From positions 2,666,001 through 2,730,000 of the forward strand of contig NC_079886.1 of the NCBI RefSeq assembly GCF_029227915.1: a stretch of 64,000 nucleotides of DNA, read 5' to 3'. The number at the start of each line of letters is the position of its first letter. Position 1 is the first letter of the stretch. The DNA comes from Hydractinia symbiolongicarpus (taxonomy: Eukaryota; Cnidaria; Hydrozoa; Anthoathecata; Hydractiniidae). Made by a program: the position numbers and the translations under genes. Below, one piece after another: positions 49,901 to 63,800 of the stretch. The notes beneath the pieces are model-generated. The model did no database searches, was not told where the DNA came from, and saw only the letters and a program-made list of their open reading frames with translations.

Positions 49901-51030
49901 GCGTTTCATCAAAAATGAAAACATTTTTGAAAACTACAAGTCTCATGGGTTTTAGTGGTGAAAAAATAATTTAAATAATCGTTCGGGAAATGAGTTTACT
50001 CCCTGGGTACCTTCTTTATATACATTCGACTATACGGGCCGAGAACAAGATTTACGGGAAATAGCGGGTTTTCGTTTGCCGGCGATTAAACTTCTTTTAT
50101 TTAGCGTCTCATCAAAAATGAAAACATTTTTGAAAACTACAAGTCTCATGCGTTTTAGTGGTGAAAAAATAATTTGAAAAATCGTTCTGAAAATGAGTTT
50201 ACTCACAGGGTACTTTCTTTGTATACATTCGACTATAGGGGCCAAGCCCGGGATTTACAGGAAATCGCGGATTTTCGTTTGCCGGCGATTAAACTTCTTT
50301 TATTCAGCGTCTCATCAAAAATGAAAACATTTTGGAAAACTACGAGTCTCATGCGTTTTAGTGGTGAAAAAATAAATTAAAAAAATCATTCGGGAAATGA
50401 TTTTACTCCCTGGGTACTTTTTTTGTGTACTTTTGACTATACGGGCCGAGTACGGGATTTACGGGAAATCGCGGGTTTCCGTTTGCCGGCGACTAAACTT
50501 CTTTTATTTAGCGTCTCATCAAAAATGAAAACATTTTTGAAAACTACAAGTCTCATGCGTTTTTGTGGTGATAAAATAATTTAAAAAATCGTTCGGGAAA
50601 TGAGTTTACTCCCTGGGTACTTTCTTTGTATACTTTTGACTATACGGGCCGAGTACGGGATTTACGGGAAATCGCGGGTTTTCGTTTGCCGGCGATTAAA
50701 CTTTTTTTACTTAGCGTCTCATCAAAAATGAAAACATTTTTGAAAACTACAAGTCTCATGCGTTTTAGTGGTGAAAAAATAATTTAAAAAATCGTTCTGA
50801 AAATGAGTTTACTCACAGGGTACTTTCTTTGTATACATTCGACTATAGGGGCCGACCCGGGATTTACAGGAAATCGCGGGTTTACGTGTGCCGGCGATTA
50901 AACTTCTTTTATTCAGCGTCTCATCAAAAATAAAAACATTTTTGAAAACAACAAGTCTCATGCATTTTAGTGGTGAAAAAATAATTTAAAAAATCGTTCG
51001 GGAAATGAGTTTACTCCCTGGGTACTTTCT
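46940..51030. repeat. Older satellite mosaic with a 2,841-bp spaced copy
   Basis: About 47200-48170 matches about 50050-51000 at offset 2,841 (14 monomers). The shared marks are GGGTTTCC with GCCGGCGACTAAAC, and GGGGCCGACCCGGG at 48006 and 50847. Differences are more frequent than in the 24-46 kb blocks, so this duplication is older. No gene is seen. Confidence 0.65.
49158..49563. repeat. Two adjacent near-identical monomers of the TTCTGAAAATGAG class
   Basis: The monomers starting at about 49158 and 49362 are about 203 bp apart and look the same, except that AATTTAGAAAATCG precedes the first and AATTTGAAAAATCG the second. They are a recent single-monomer duplication. Confidence 0.7.
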
Positions 51031-54000
51031 TTATATACATTCGACTATACGGGCCGAGTACGGGATTTACGGAAAATCGCGGGTTTTCGTTTGCCGGCGA
51101 TTAAACTTCTTTAATTTAGCGTTTCATCAAAAATGAAAACATTTTTGAAAACTACAAGTCTCATGCGTTTTAGTGGTGAAAAAATAATTTAATAAAATCG
51201 TTCGGGAAATGAGTTTACTCCCTGGGTACTTTCTTTATATACATTCGACTATACGGGCCGAGTACGGGATTTACGGAAAATCTCGGGTTTTCGTTTGCCG
51301 GCGATTAAACGTCTTTTATTTAGCGTCTCATCAAAAATGAAAACATTTTTGAAAACTACAAGTCTCATGCGTTTTTGTGGTGATAAAATAATTTAAAAAA
51401 TCGTTAGGGAAATGAGTTTACTCCCTGGGTACTTTCTTTGTATACTTTTGACTATACGGGCCGAGTACCGGATTTACTGGAAATCGCGGGTTTTCGTTTG
51501 CCGGCGATTAAACTTCTTTTATTCAGCGTCTTTTCAAAAATGAAAACATTTTTGAAAACTACAAGTCTCATGCGTTTTAGTGGTGAAAAAATAATTTAAA
51601 AAATCGTTCTGAAAATGAGTTTACTCACAGGGTACTTTCTTTGTATACATTCAACTACAGGGGCCAAGCCCGGGATTTACAGGAAATCGCGGGTTTTCGT
51701 TTGCCGACGATTAAACTTCTTTTCTTCAGCGTCTCATCAAAAATAAAAACATTTTTGAAAACTACAAGTCTCTTGCGTTTTAGTGGAGAAAAAATAATTT
51801 AAAAAATCATTCGGGAAATCAGTTTACTCCCTAGGTACTTTTTTGTATACTTTTGACTATGCGGGCCGAGTACAGGAATTTAAGGGAAATCGCGGGTTTT
51901 CGTTTGCCGGCGATTAAACTTCTTTTATTCAGCGTCTCATCAAAAATGAAAATATTTTTAAAAACTACAAGTCTGATGCGTTTTAGTGGTGAAAAAATAA
52001 TTTAAAAAATCGTTCGGGAAATGAATTTACTCTCTGGGTACTTTTTTTGTATACTTTAGACTATACGGGCCGAGTCCGGGATTTACGGGAAATCGCGGGT
52101 TTTCGTTTGCCGGCGATTAAACTTCTTTAATTTAGCGTTTCATCAAAAAAGAAAACATTTTTGAAAACTACAAGTCTCGTGGGTTTTAGTGGTGAAAAAA
52201 TAATTTAAATAATCGTTCGGGAAATGAGTTTACTCCCTGGGTACTTTCTTTATATACATTCGACTATACGGGTCGAGTACGGGATTTACGGGAAATCGCG
52301 GGTTTTCGTTTGCCGGAGATTAAACTTCTTTTATTTAGCGTCTCATCAAAAATGAAAACATTTTTGAAAACTACAAGTCTCATGCGTTTTAGTGGTGAAA
52401 AAATAATATAAAAAATCGTTCGGGAAATGAGTTTACTTCCTGGGTACTTTCTTAGTATACTTTTGACTATACGGGCCGAGTAAGGGAATTACGGCAAATC
52501 GCAGGTTTTCGTTTGCCGGCGATTAAACTTCTTTTATTTAGCGTCTCATCAAAAATGAAAACATTTTTGAAAATTACAAGTCTCATGCGTTTTTGTGGTG
52601 ATAAAATAATTTAAAAAATCGTTCGGGAAATGAGTTTACTCCCTGGGTACTTTCTTTGTATACTTTTGACTATACGGGCCGAGTACGGGATTTACGGAAA
52701 TCGCGGGTTTTCGTTTGCCGGCGATTAAACTTTTTTTACTTAGCGTGTCATCAAAAATGAAAACATTTTGGAAAACTACAAGTCTCCTGCGTTTTAGTGG
52801 TGAAAAAATAATTTAAAAAATCATTCGGGAAATGATTTTACTCCCTGGGTACTTTCTTTGTATACATTCAACTACAGGGGCCAAGCCCGGGATTTACAGG
52901 AAATCGCGGGTTTTCGTTTGCCGACGATTAAACTTCTTTTCTTCAGCGTCTCATCAAAAATAAAAACATTTTTGAAAACTACAAGTCTCATGCATTTTAG
53001 TGGTGAAAAAATAATTTAAAAAATCATTCGGGAAATCAGTTTACTCCCTGGGTACTTTTGTTGTATACTTTAGACTATACGGGCCGAGTCCGGGATTTAC
53101 GGCAAAATCGCGGGTTTTCGTTTGCCGGCGATTAAACTTCTTTAATTTAGCGTTTCATCAAAAATGAAAACATTTTTGAAAACTACAAGTCTCATGGGTT
53201 TTAGTGGTGAAAAAATAATTTAAATAATCGTTCGGGAAATGAGTTTACTCCCTGGGTACTTTCTTTATATACATTCGACTATACGGGCCGAGAACGGGAT
53301 TTACGGGAAATCGCGGGTTTTCGTTTGCCGGCGATTAAACTTCTTTTATTTAGCGTCTCATCAAAAATGAAAACATTTTTGAAAAATACAAGTCTCATGC
53401 GTTTTAGTGGTGAAAAAATAATTTAAAAAATCGTTCGGGAAAAGAGTTTACTTCCTGGGTACTTTCTTTGTATACTTTTGACTATACGGGCCGAGTAAGG
53501 GAATTACGAGAAATCGCGGGTTTTCGTTTGCCGGCGATTAAACTACTTTTATTTAGCGTCTCATCAAAAATGAGAACATTTTTGAAAACTACAAGTCTCA
53601 TGCGTTTTACTGGTGAAAAAATAATTTAAAAAATCGTTCGGAAAATGATTTTACTCCCTGAATACTTTCTTTATATACATTCGCCTATACGGGCCGAGTA
53701 CGGGATTTACGGGAAATCGCGGGTTTTCGTTTGCCGGCGATTAAACTTCTTTTATTTAGCGTCTCATGAAAAATGAAAACATTTTTGAAAACTGCAAGTC
53801 TCATGCGTTTTAGTGGTGAAAAAATAATTTGAAAAATCGTTCTGAAAATGAGTTTACTCACAGGGTACTTTCTTTGTATACATTCAACTATAGGGGCCAA
53901 GCCCGGGATTTACAGGAAATCGCGGGTTTTCGTTTGCCGGCGATTAAACTTCTTTTATTCAGCGTCTCATCAAAAATGAAAACATTTTTGAAAACTACAA

Positions 54001-54960
54001 GTCTCATGCGTTTTAGTGGTGAAAAAATAATTTAAAAAATCATTCGGGAAATGATTTTACTCCCTGGGTACTTTTTTTGTGTACTTTAGACTATACGGGC
54101 CGAGTACGGGATTTACGGGAAATCGCGGGTTTTCGTTTGCCGGCGATTAAACTTCTTTAATTTAGCGTTTCATCAAAAATGAAAACATTTTTGAAAACTA
54201 CAAGTCTCATGCGTTTTAGTGGTGAAAAAATAATTTAATAAAATCGTTCGGGAAATGAGTTTACTCCCTGGGTACTTTCTTTATATACATTCGACTATAC
54301 GGGCCGAGTACGGGATTTACGGAAAATCGCGGGTTTTCGTTTGCCGGCGATTAAACGTCTTTTATTTAGCGTCTCATCAAAAATGAAAACATTTTTGAAA
54401 ACTACAAGTCTCATGCGTTTTTGTGGTGATAAAATAATTTAAAAAATCGTTAGGGAAATGAGTTTACTCCCTGGGTACTTTCTTTGTATACTTTTGACTA
54501 TACGGGCCGAGTACCGGATTTACGGGAAATCGCGGGTTTTCGTTTGCCGGCGATTAAACTTCTTTTATTCAGCGTCTTTTCAAAAATGAAAACATTTTTG
54601 AAAACTACAAATCTCATGCGTTTTAGTGGTGAAAAAATAATTTAAAAAATCGTTCGGGAAATGAGTTTACTCCCTGAATACTTTCTTTATATACATTCAA
54701 CTATACGGGTCGAGTACGGGATTTACGGGAAATCGCGGGTTTTCGTTTGCCGGCGATTAAACTTCTTTTATTTAGCGTCTCATCAAAAATGAAAACATTT
54801 TTGAAAATTACAAGTCTCATGCGTTTTTGTGGTGATAAAATAATATAAAAAATCGTTCGGGAAATGAGTTTACTTCCTGGTTACTTTCTTTTTATACTTT
54901 TGACTATACGGGCCGAGTACGGGATTTACGGGAAATCGCGGGTTGTCGTTTGCCGGCGAT
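51030..54960. repeat. Older satellite mosaic sharing rare variants with 13.6-15.2 kb
   Basis: About 51030-51570 matches about 54080-54620 at offset 3,046 (15 monomers), through AATTTAATAAAATCG, CGTTAGGGAAATG and GCGTCTTTTCAAAAATG. About 51750-52300 matches 14640-15200 at offset 37,104. About 53120-53800 matches 13580-14270 at offset 39,540. No gene is seen. Confidence 0.65.
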
Positions 54961-57230
54961 TAAACTTCTTTTATTTAGCGTCTCATCAAAAATGAAAACA
55001 TTTTTGAAAATTACAAGTCTCATGCGTTTTTGTGGTGATAAAATAATTTAAAAAATCGTTCGGGAAATGAGTTTACTCCCTGGGTACTTTCTTTGTATAC
55101 TTTTGACTATACGGGCCGAGTACGGGATTTACGGAAATCGCGGGTTTTCGTTTGCCGGCGATTAAACTTTTTTTACTTAGCGTGTCATCAAAAATGAAAA
55201 CATTTTGGAAAACTACAAGTCTCCTGCGTTTTAGTGGTGAAAAAATAATTTAAAAAATCATTCGGGACATGATTTTACTCCCTGGGTACTTTTTTCTGTA
55301 CTTTTGACTATACGGGCCGAGTACGGGATTTACGGGAAATCGCGGGTTTCCGTTTGCCGGCGATTAAACTTCTTTAATTTAGCGTTTCATCAAAAATGAA
55401 AACATTTTTGAAAACTTCAAGTCTCATGCGTTTTAGTGGTGAAAAAATAATTTAAAAAATCGTTCGGGAAATGAGTTTACTCCCTGGGTACTTTCTTTAT
55501 ATACATTCGACTATACGGGCCGAGTACGGGATTTACGGGAAATCGCGGGTTTTCGTTTGCCGGCGATTAAACTTCTTTTATTTAGCGTCTCATCAAAAAT
55601 GAAAACATTTTTGAAAACTACAAGTCTCATGCGTTTTTGTGGTGATAAAATAATTTAAAAAATCGTTCGGGAAATGAGTTCACTCCCTGGGTACTTTCTT
55701 TGTATACTTTTGACTATACGGGCCGAGTACGGGATTTACGAGAAATCGCGGGTTTTCGTTTGCCGGCGATTAAACTTTTTTTACTTAGCGTGTCATCGAA
55801 AATGAAAACATTTTTGAAAACTACAAGTCTCCTGCGTTTCAGTGGTGAAAAAATAATTTAAAAAATCATTCGGGAAATGAGTTTACTCCCTGGGTACTTT
55901 CTTTGTATACTTTTGACTATACGGGTCGAGTACGGGAATTACGGGAAATCGCGGGTTTTCGTTTGCCGGCGATTAAACTTCTTTTATTTAGCGTCTCATC
56001 AAAAATGAAAACATTTTTGAAAACTGCAAGTCTCATGCGTTTTAGTGGTGAAAAAATAATTTGAAAAATCGTTCTGAAAATGAGTTTACTCACAGGGTAC
56101 TTTCTTTGTATACATTCGACTATAGGGGCCAAGCCCGGGATTTACAGGAAATCGCAGGTTTTCGTTTGCCGGCGATTAAACTTCTTTTATTCAGCGTCTC
56201 ATCAAAAATGAAAACATTTTGGAAAACTACAAGTCTCATGCGTTTTAGTGGTGAAAAAATAATTTAAAAAATCATTCGGGAAATGATTTTACTCCCTGAG
56301 TACTTTTTTGTGTACTTTTGACTATACGGGCCGAGTACGGGATTTACGGGAAATCGCGGGTTTTCGTTTGCCGGCGATTAAACTTCTTTTATTTAGCGTC
56401 TCATCAAAAATGAAAACATTTTTGAAAATTACAAGTCTCATGCGTTTTTGTGGTGATAAAATAATTTAAAAAATCGTTCGGGAAATGAGTTTACTCCCTG
56501 GGTACTTTCTTTGTATACTTTTGACTATACGGGCCGAGTACGGGATTTACGGAAATCGCGGGTTTTCGTTTGCCGGCGATTAAACTTTTTTTACTTAGCG
56601 TGTCATCAAAAATGAAAACATTTTGGAAAACTGCAAGTCTCCTGCGTTTTAGTGGTGAGAAAATAATTTAAAAAATCATTCGGGAAATGATTTTACTCCC
56701 TGGGTACTTTTTTGTGTACTTTTGACTATACGGGCCGAGTACGGGATTTACGGGAAATCGCGGGTTTTCGTTTGCCGGCGATTAAACTTCTTTAATTTAG
56801 CGTTTCATCAAAAATGAAAACATTTTTGAAAACTACAAGTCTCATGCGTTTTAGTGGTGAAAAAATAATTTAAAAAATCGTTCAGGAAATGAGTTTACTC
56901 CCTGGGTACTTTCTTTATATACATTCGACTATACGGGCCGAGTACGGGATTTACGGGAAATCGCGGGTTTTCGTTTGCCGGCGATTAAACTTCTTTTATT
57001 TAGCGTCTCATCAAAAATGAAAACATTTTTGAAAACTACAAGTCTCATGCGTTTTTGTGGTGATAAAATAATTTAAAAAATCGTTCGGGAAATGAGTTCA
57101 CTCCCTGGGTACTTTCTTTGTATACTTTTGACAATACGGGCCGAGTACGCGATTGACGGGAAATCGCGGGTTTTCGTTTGCCGGCGATTAAACTTTTTTT
57201 ACTTAGCGTGTCATCAAAAATGAAAACATT
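54960..57230. repeat. 7-monomer partial tandem duplication
   Basis: About 54960-55800 matches about 56380-57220 at offset 1,418. Shared marks are TTTACGGAAATCGCGGG, one G short, at 55129 and 56547, and GAGTTCACTCCCTGGG. After about 57230 the second copy follows the monomer at 56061 instead of the one at about 55860, so a join with monomer loss lies there. Confidence 0.7.
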
Positions 57231-58900
57231 TTTGAAAACTACAAGTCTCATGCGTTTTAGTGGTGAAAAAGTAATATGAAAAATCGTTCTGAAAATGAGT
57301 TTACTCACAGGGTACTTTCTTTGTATACATTCGACTATAGGGGCCAAGCCCGGGATTTACAGGAAATCGCGGGTTTTCGTTTGCCGGCGATTAAACTTCT
57401 TTTATTCAGCGTCTCATCAAAAATGAAAACATTTTGGAAAACTACAAGTCTCATGCGTTTTAGTGGTGAAAAAATAATTTAAAAAATCATTCGGGAAATG
57501 ATTTTACTCCCTGGGTACTTTTTTGTGTACTTTTGACTATACGGGCCGAGTACGGGATTTACGGGAAATCGTGGGTTTTCGTTTGCCGGCGATTAAACTT
57601 CTTTAATTTAGCGTTTCATCAAAAATGAAAACATTTTTGAAAACTACAAGTCTCATGCGTTTTAGTGGTGAAAAAATAATTTAAAAAATCGTTCGGGAAA
57701 AGAGTTTACTCCCTGGGTACTTTCTTTATATACATTCGACTATACGGGCCGAGTACGGGATTTACGGGAAATCGCGGGTTTTCGTTTGCCGGCGATTAAA
57801 CTTCTTTTATTTAGCGTCTCATCAAAAATGAAAACATTTTTGAAAACTACAAGTCTCATGCGTTTTTGTGGTGATAAAATAATTTAAAAAATCGTTCGGG
57901 AAATGAGTTTACTCCCTGGTTACTTTCTTTGTATACTTTTGACTATGCGGGCCGAGTACGGGATTTACGGGAAATCGCGGGTTTTCGTTTGCCGGCGATT
58001 AAACTTTTTTTACTTAGCGTGTCATCAAAAATGAAAACATTTTTGAAAACTACAAGTCTCCTGCGTTTTAGTGGTGAAAAAATAATTTAAAAAATCACTC
58101 GGGAAATGAGTTTACTCCCTAGGTACTTTCTTTATATACATTCGACTATACGGGCCGAGTACGGGATTTACGGGAAATCGCGGGTTTTCGTTTGCCGGCG
58201 ATTAAACTTCTTTTATTTAGCGTCTCATCAAAAATGAAAATATTTTTGAAAACTACAAGTCTCATGCGTTTTTGTGGTGATGAAATAATTTAAAAAATCG
58301 TTGGGGAAATGAGTTTACTCCCTGGCTACTTTCTTTGTATACTTTTGACTATACGGGCCGAATACGGGATTTACGGGAAATCGCGGGTTTTCGTTTGCCG
58401 GCGATTAAACTTTTTTTACTTAGCGTGTCATCAAAAATGAAAACATTTTTGAAAACTACAAGTCTTATGCGTTTCAGTGCTGAAAAAATAATTTAAAAAA
58501 TCGTTTGGAAAATGAGTTTACTTCCTGGGTACTTTCTTTATATACGTTCGACTATACGGGCCGAGTACGGGATTTACGGGAAATCGCGGGTTTTCGTTTG
58601 CCGGCGATTAAACTTCTTTTATTTAGCGTCTCATCAAAAATGAAAACATTTTTAAAAACTACAAGTCTCATGCGTTTTAGTGGTGAAAAAATAATTTAAA
58701 AAATCCTTCGGGAAATGAGTTTACTTCCTGGGTACTTTCTTTGTATACTTTTGACTATACGGGTCGAGTACGGGAATTACGGGAAATCGCGGGTTTTCGT
58801 TTGCCGGCGATTAAACTTCTTTTATTTAGCGTCTCATCAAAAATGAAAACATTTTTGAAAACTACAAGTCTCATGCGTTTTAGTGGTGAAAAAATAATTT
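57230..58900. repeat. Satellite segment, no recent large duplication found
   Basis: About eight monomers of common right-side classes. Rare marks are CGTTGGGGAAATG near 58301 and GTTTCAGTGCTGAAAA near 58472. A 100-codon reverse frame at 57045-57347 and a 64-codon forward frame at 58505-58699 are repeat by-products. No gene is seen. Confidence 0.6.
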
Positions 58901-59710
58901 GAAAAATCGTTCTGAAAATGAGTTTACTCACAGGGTACTTTCTTTGTATACATTCGACTATAGGGGCCAAGCCCGGGATTTACAGGAAATCGCGGGTTTT
59001 TGTTTGCCGGCGATTAAACTTCTTTTATTCAGCGTCTCATCAAAAATGAAAACATTTTGGAAAACTACAAGTCTCATGCGTTTTAGTGGTGAAAAAATAA
59101 TTTAAAAAATCATTCGGGAAATGATTTTACTCCCTGGGTACTTTTTTTGTGTACTTTTGACTATACGGGCCGAGTACGGGATTTACGGGAAATCGCGGGT
59201 TTCCGTTTGCCGGCGACTAAACTTCTTTTATTTAGCGTCTCATCAAAAATGAAAACATTTTTGAAAACTACAAGTCTCATGCGTTTTATTGGTGAAAAAA
59301 TATTTTGAAAAATCGTTCTGAAAATGAGTTTACTCACAGGGTACTTTCTTTGTATACATTCGACTATAGGGGCCAAGCCCGGGATTTACAGGAAATCGCG
59401 GGTTTTCGTTTGCCGGCGATTAAACTTCTTTTATTCAGCGTCTCATCAAAAATGAAAACATTTTGGAAAACTACAAGTCTCATGCGTTTTAGTGGTGAAA
59501 AAATAATTTAAAAAATCATTCGGGAAATGATTTTACTCCCTGGGTACTTTTTTTGTGTACTTTTGACTATACGGGCCGAGTACGGGATTTACGGGAAATC
59601 GCGGGTTTCCGTTTGCCGGCGACTAAACTTCTTTTATTTAGCGTCTCATCAAAAATGAAAACATTTTTGAAAACTACAAGTCTCATGCGTTTTAGTGGTG
59701 AAAAAATAAT
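58900..59710. repeat. 2-monomer tandem duplication (406 bp)
   Basis: The monomer pair at about 58900-59305 recurs at about 59305-59710. Each pair is a TTCTGAAAATGAG monomer ending in CATTTTGGAAAAC followed by an AATCATTCGGGAAATGATTTTAC monomer with GGGTTTCCG and GGCGACTAAAC. Confidence 0.7.
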
Positions 59711-60850
59711 TTAAAAAATCGTTCTGAAAATGAGTTTACTCACAGGGTACTTTCTTTGTATACATTCGACTATAGGGGCCGACCCGGGATTTACAGGAAA
59801 TCGCGGGTTTACGTTTGCCGGCGATTAAACTTCTTTTATTCAGCGTCTCATCAAAAATAAAAACATTTTTGAAAACTACAAGTCTCATGCATTTTAGTGG
59901 TGAAAAAATAATTTAAAAAATAATTCGGGAAATCAGTTTACTCCCTGGGTACTTTTTTTGTGTACTTTTGACTATACGGGTCTAGTACGGGATTTACGGG
60001 ACATCGCGGGTTTTCGTTTGCCGGCGATTAAACTTCTTTTATTCAGGGTCTCATCAAAAATGAAAACATTTTTAAAAACTACAAGTCTCATGCGTTTTAG
60101 TGGTGAAAATATAATTTAAAAAATCGTTCGGGAAATGAGTTTACTCCCTGGGTACTTTATTTGTATACTTTTGACTATACGGGCCGAGTACCGGATTTAC
60201 GGGAAATTGCGGGTTTTCGTTTGCCGGCGATTAAACTTCTTTTATTCAGCGTTTTATCAAAAATGAAAACATTTTTAAAAACTACAAGTGTCATGCGTTT
60301 TAGTGGTGAAAAAATAATTCAAAAAATCGTTCTGAAAATGAGTTTACTCACAGGGTACTTTCTTTGTATACATTCGACTATAGGGGCCGACCAGGGATTT
60401 ACAGGAAATCGCGGATTTACGTTTGCCGGCGATTAAACTTCTTTTATTCAGCGTCTCATCAAAAATGAAAACATTTTTGAAAACTACAAGTCTCATGCGT
60501 TTTAGTGGTGAAAAAATAATTTAAAAATCGTTCTGAAAATGAGTTTACTCACAGGGTACTTTCTTTGTATACATTCGACTATACGGGCCGAGTACCGGAT
60601 TTACAGGAAATCGCGGGTTTTCGTTTGCTGGCGATTAAACTTCATTTATTCAGCGTCTTATCAAAAATGAAAACATTTTTGAAAACTACAAGTCTCATGC
60701 GTTTTAGTGGTGAAAAAATAATTTAAAAAATCGTTCTGAAAATGAGTTTACTCACAGGGTACTTTCTTTGTATACTTTCGACTATACGGGCCGAGTACGG
60801 GATATACGGGAAATCGCGGGTTTTCGTTTGCCGGCGATTAAACTTGTTTT
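59710..60850. repeat. Diverged monomers left of the 60.85-kb junction
   Basis: Five or six monomers with scattered private changes, such as GGTCTAGTACGGG near 59968, TTCAGGGTCTCATC near 60043, GTGTCATGCG near 60288 and GGGATATACGGG near 60800. Several mix class marks: TTCTGAAAATGAG heads joined to GGGCCGAGTACCGG tails near 60590. They look older than the neighbouring block. No gene is seen. Confidence 0.6.
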
Positions 60851-63800
60851 ATTCAGCGTCTCATCAAAAATGAAAACATTTTTGAAAACTACAAGTCTCA
60901 TGCGTTTTAGTGGTGAAAAAATAATATAAAAAATCGTTCGGGAAATGAGTTTACTTCCTGGGTACTTTCTTTGTATACTTTTGGCTATACGGGTCGAGTA
61001 CGGGAATTACGGGAAATCGCGGGTTTTCGTTTGCCGGCGATTAAACTTCTTTTATTTAGCGTCTCATCAAAAATGAAAACATTTTTGAAAACTGCAAGTC
61101 TCATGTGTTTTAGTGGTGAAAAAATAATTTGAAAAATCGTTCGGGAAATGAGTTTACTCCCTGGGTACTTTCTTTGTATACATTCGACTATAGGGGCCAA
61201 GCCCGGGATTTACAGGAAATCGCGGGATTTCGTTTGCCGGCGATTAAACTTCTTTTATTCAGCGTCTCATTAAAAATGAAAACATTTTTGAAAACTACAA
61301 GTCTCTTCCGTTTTAGTGGAGAAAAAATAATTTAAAAAACCATTCAGAAAATCAGTTTACTCCCTAGGTACTTTTTTGTATATTTTTGACTATGCGGGCC
61401 GAGTCCGGGATTTACGGGAAATCGCGGGTTTTCGTTTGCCGGCGATTAAACTTCTTTTATTCAGCGTCTCATCAAAAATGAAAACATTTTTGAAAACTAC
61501 AAGTCTCATGCGTTTTAGTGGTGAAAAAATAATTTAAAAAATCATTCGGGAAATGAGTTTACTCCCTAGGTACTTTCTTTATATACATTCGACTATACGG
61601 GCCGAGTACGGGATTTACGGGAAATCGCGGGTTTTCGTTTGCCGGCGATTAAACTTCTTTTATTTAGCGTCTCATCAAAAATGAAAACATTTTTGAAAAC
61701 TACAAGTCTCATGCGTTTTTGTGGTGATAAAATAATTTAAAAAATCGTTCGGGAAATGAGTTTACTCCCTGGGTACTTTCTTTGAATACTTTTGACTATA
61801 CGGGCCGAGTACGGGATTTACGGGAAATCGCGGGTTTTCGTTTGCCGGCGATTAAACTTTTTTTACTTAGCGTGTCATCAAAAATGAAAACATTTTTGAA
61901 AACTACAAGTCTCCTGCGTTTTAGTGGTGAAAAAATAATTTAAAAAATCATTCGGGAAATCAGTTTACTCCCTAGGTACTTTTTTGTATACTTTTGACTA
62001 TGCGGGCCGAGTACGGGATTTACGGGAAATCGCGGGTTTTCGTTTGGCGGCGATTAAACTTCTTTTATTCAGCGTCTCATCAAAAATGAAAACATTTTTG
62101 AAAACTACAAGTCTCATGCGTTTTAGTGGTGAAAAAATAATATAAAAAATCGTTCGGGAAATGAGTTTACTTCCTGGGTACTTTCTTTGTATACTTTTGG
62201 CTATACGGGTCGAGTACGGGAATTACGGGAAATCGCGGGTTTTCGTTTGCCGGCGATTAAACTTCTTTTATTTAGCGTCTCATCAAAAATGAAAACATTT
62301 TTGAAAACTGCAAGTCTCATGTGTTTTAGTGGTGAAAAAATAATTTGAAAAATCGTTCTGAAAATGAGTTTACTCACAGGGTACTTTCTTTGTATACATT
62401 CGACTATAGGGGCCAAGCCCGGGATTTACAGGAAATCGCGGGTTTTCGTTTGCCGGCGATTAAACTTCTTTTATTCAGCGTCTCATCAAAAATGAAAACA
62501 TTTTTGAAAGCTACAAGTCTCATGCGTTTTTGTGGTGATAAAATAATTTAAAAAATCGTTCGGGAAATGAGTTTACTCCCTGGGTACTTTCTTTGTATAC
62601 TTTTGACTGTACGGGCCGAGTACAGGATTTACGGGAAATCGCGGGTTTTCGTTTGCCGGCGATTAAACTTCTTTTATTTAGCGTCTCCTCAAAAATGAAA
62701 ACATTTTTGAAAACTACAAGTCTCATGCGTTTTAGTGGTGATAAAATAATTTAAAAAATCGTTCGGGAAATGAGTTTACTCCCTGGGTACTTTCTTTGTA
62801 TACATTCGACTATAGGGGCCAAGCCCGGGATTTACAGGAAATCGCGGGATTTCGTTTGCCGGCGATTAAACTTCTTTTATTCAGCGTCTCATTAAAAATG
62901 AAAACATTTTTGAAAACTACAAGTCTCTTGCGTTTTAGTGGAGAAAAAATAATTTAAAAAACCATTCGGAAAATCAGTTTACTCCCTAGGTACTTTTTTG
63001 TATACTTTTGACTATGCGGGCCGAGTCCGGGATTTACGGGAAATCGCGGGTTTTCGTTTGCCGGCGATTAAACTTCTTTTATTCAGCGTCTCATCAAAAA
63101 TGAAAACATTTTTGAAAACTACAAGTCTCATGCGTTTTAGTGGTGAAAAAATAATTTAAAAAATCGTTCGGGAAATGAGTTTACTCCCTGGGTACTTTCT
63201 TTATATACATTCGACTATACGGGCCGAGTACGGGATTTACGGGAAATCGCGGGTTTTCGCTTGCCGGCGATTAAACTTCTTTTATTTAGCGTCCCATCAA
63301 AAATGAAAACATTTTTGAAAACTACAAGTCTCATGCGTTTTAGTGCTGAAAAAATAATTTAAAAAATCGTTCGGGAAATGAGTTTACTCCCTGGGTACTT
63401 TCTTTGTATACTTTTGACTATACGGGCCGAGTACGGGATTTACGGGAAATCGCGGGTTTTCGTTTGCCGGCGATTAAACTTTTTTTACTTAGCGTGTCAT
63501 CAAAAATGAAAAAATTTTTGAAAACTACAAGTCTCCTGCGTTTTAGTGGTGAAAAAATAATTTAAAAAATCCTTCGGGAAATGAGTTTACTCCCTAGGTA
63601 CTTTCTTTATATACATTCGACTATACGGGCCGAGTACGGGATTTACGGGAAATCGCGGGTTTTCGTTTGCCGGCGATTAAACTTCTTTTATTTAGCGTCT
63701 CATCAAAAATGAAAACATTTTTGAAAACTACAAGTCTCATGCGTTTTTGTGGTGATAAAATAATTTAAAAAATCGTTCGGGAAATGAGTTTACTCCCTGG

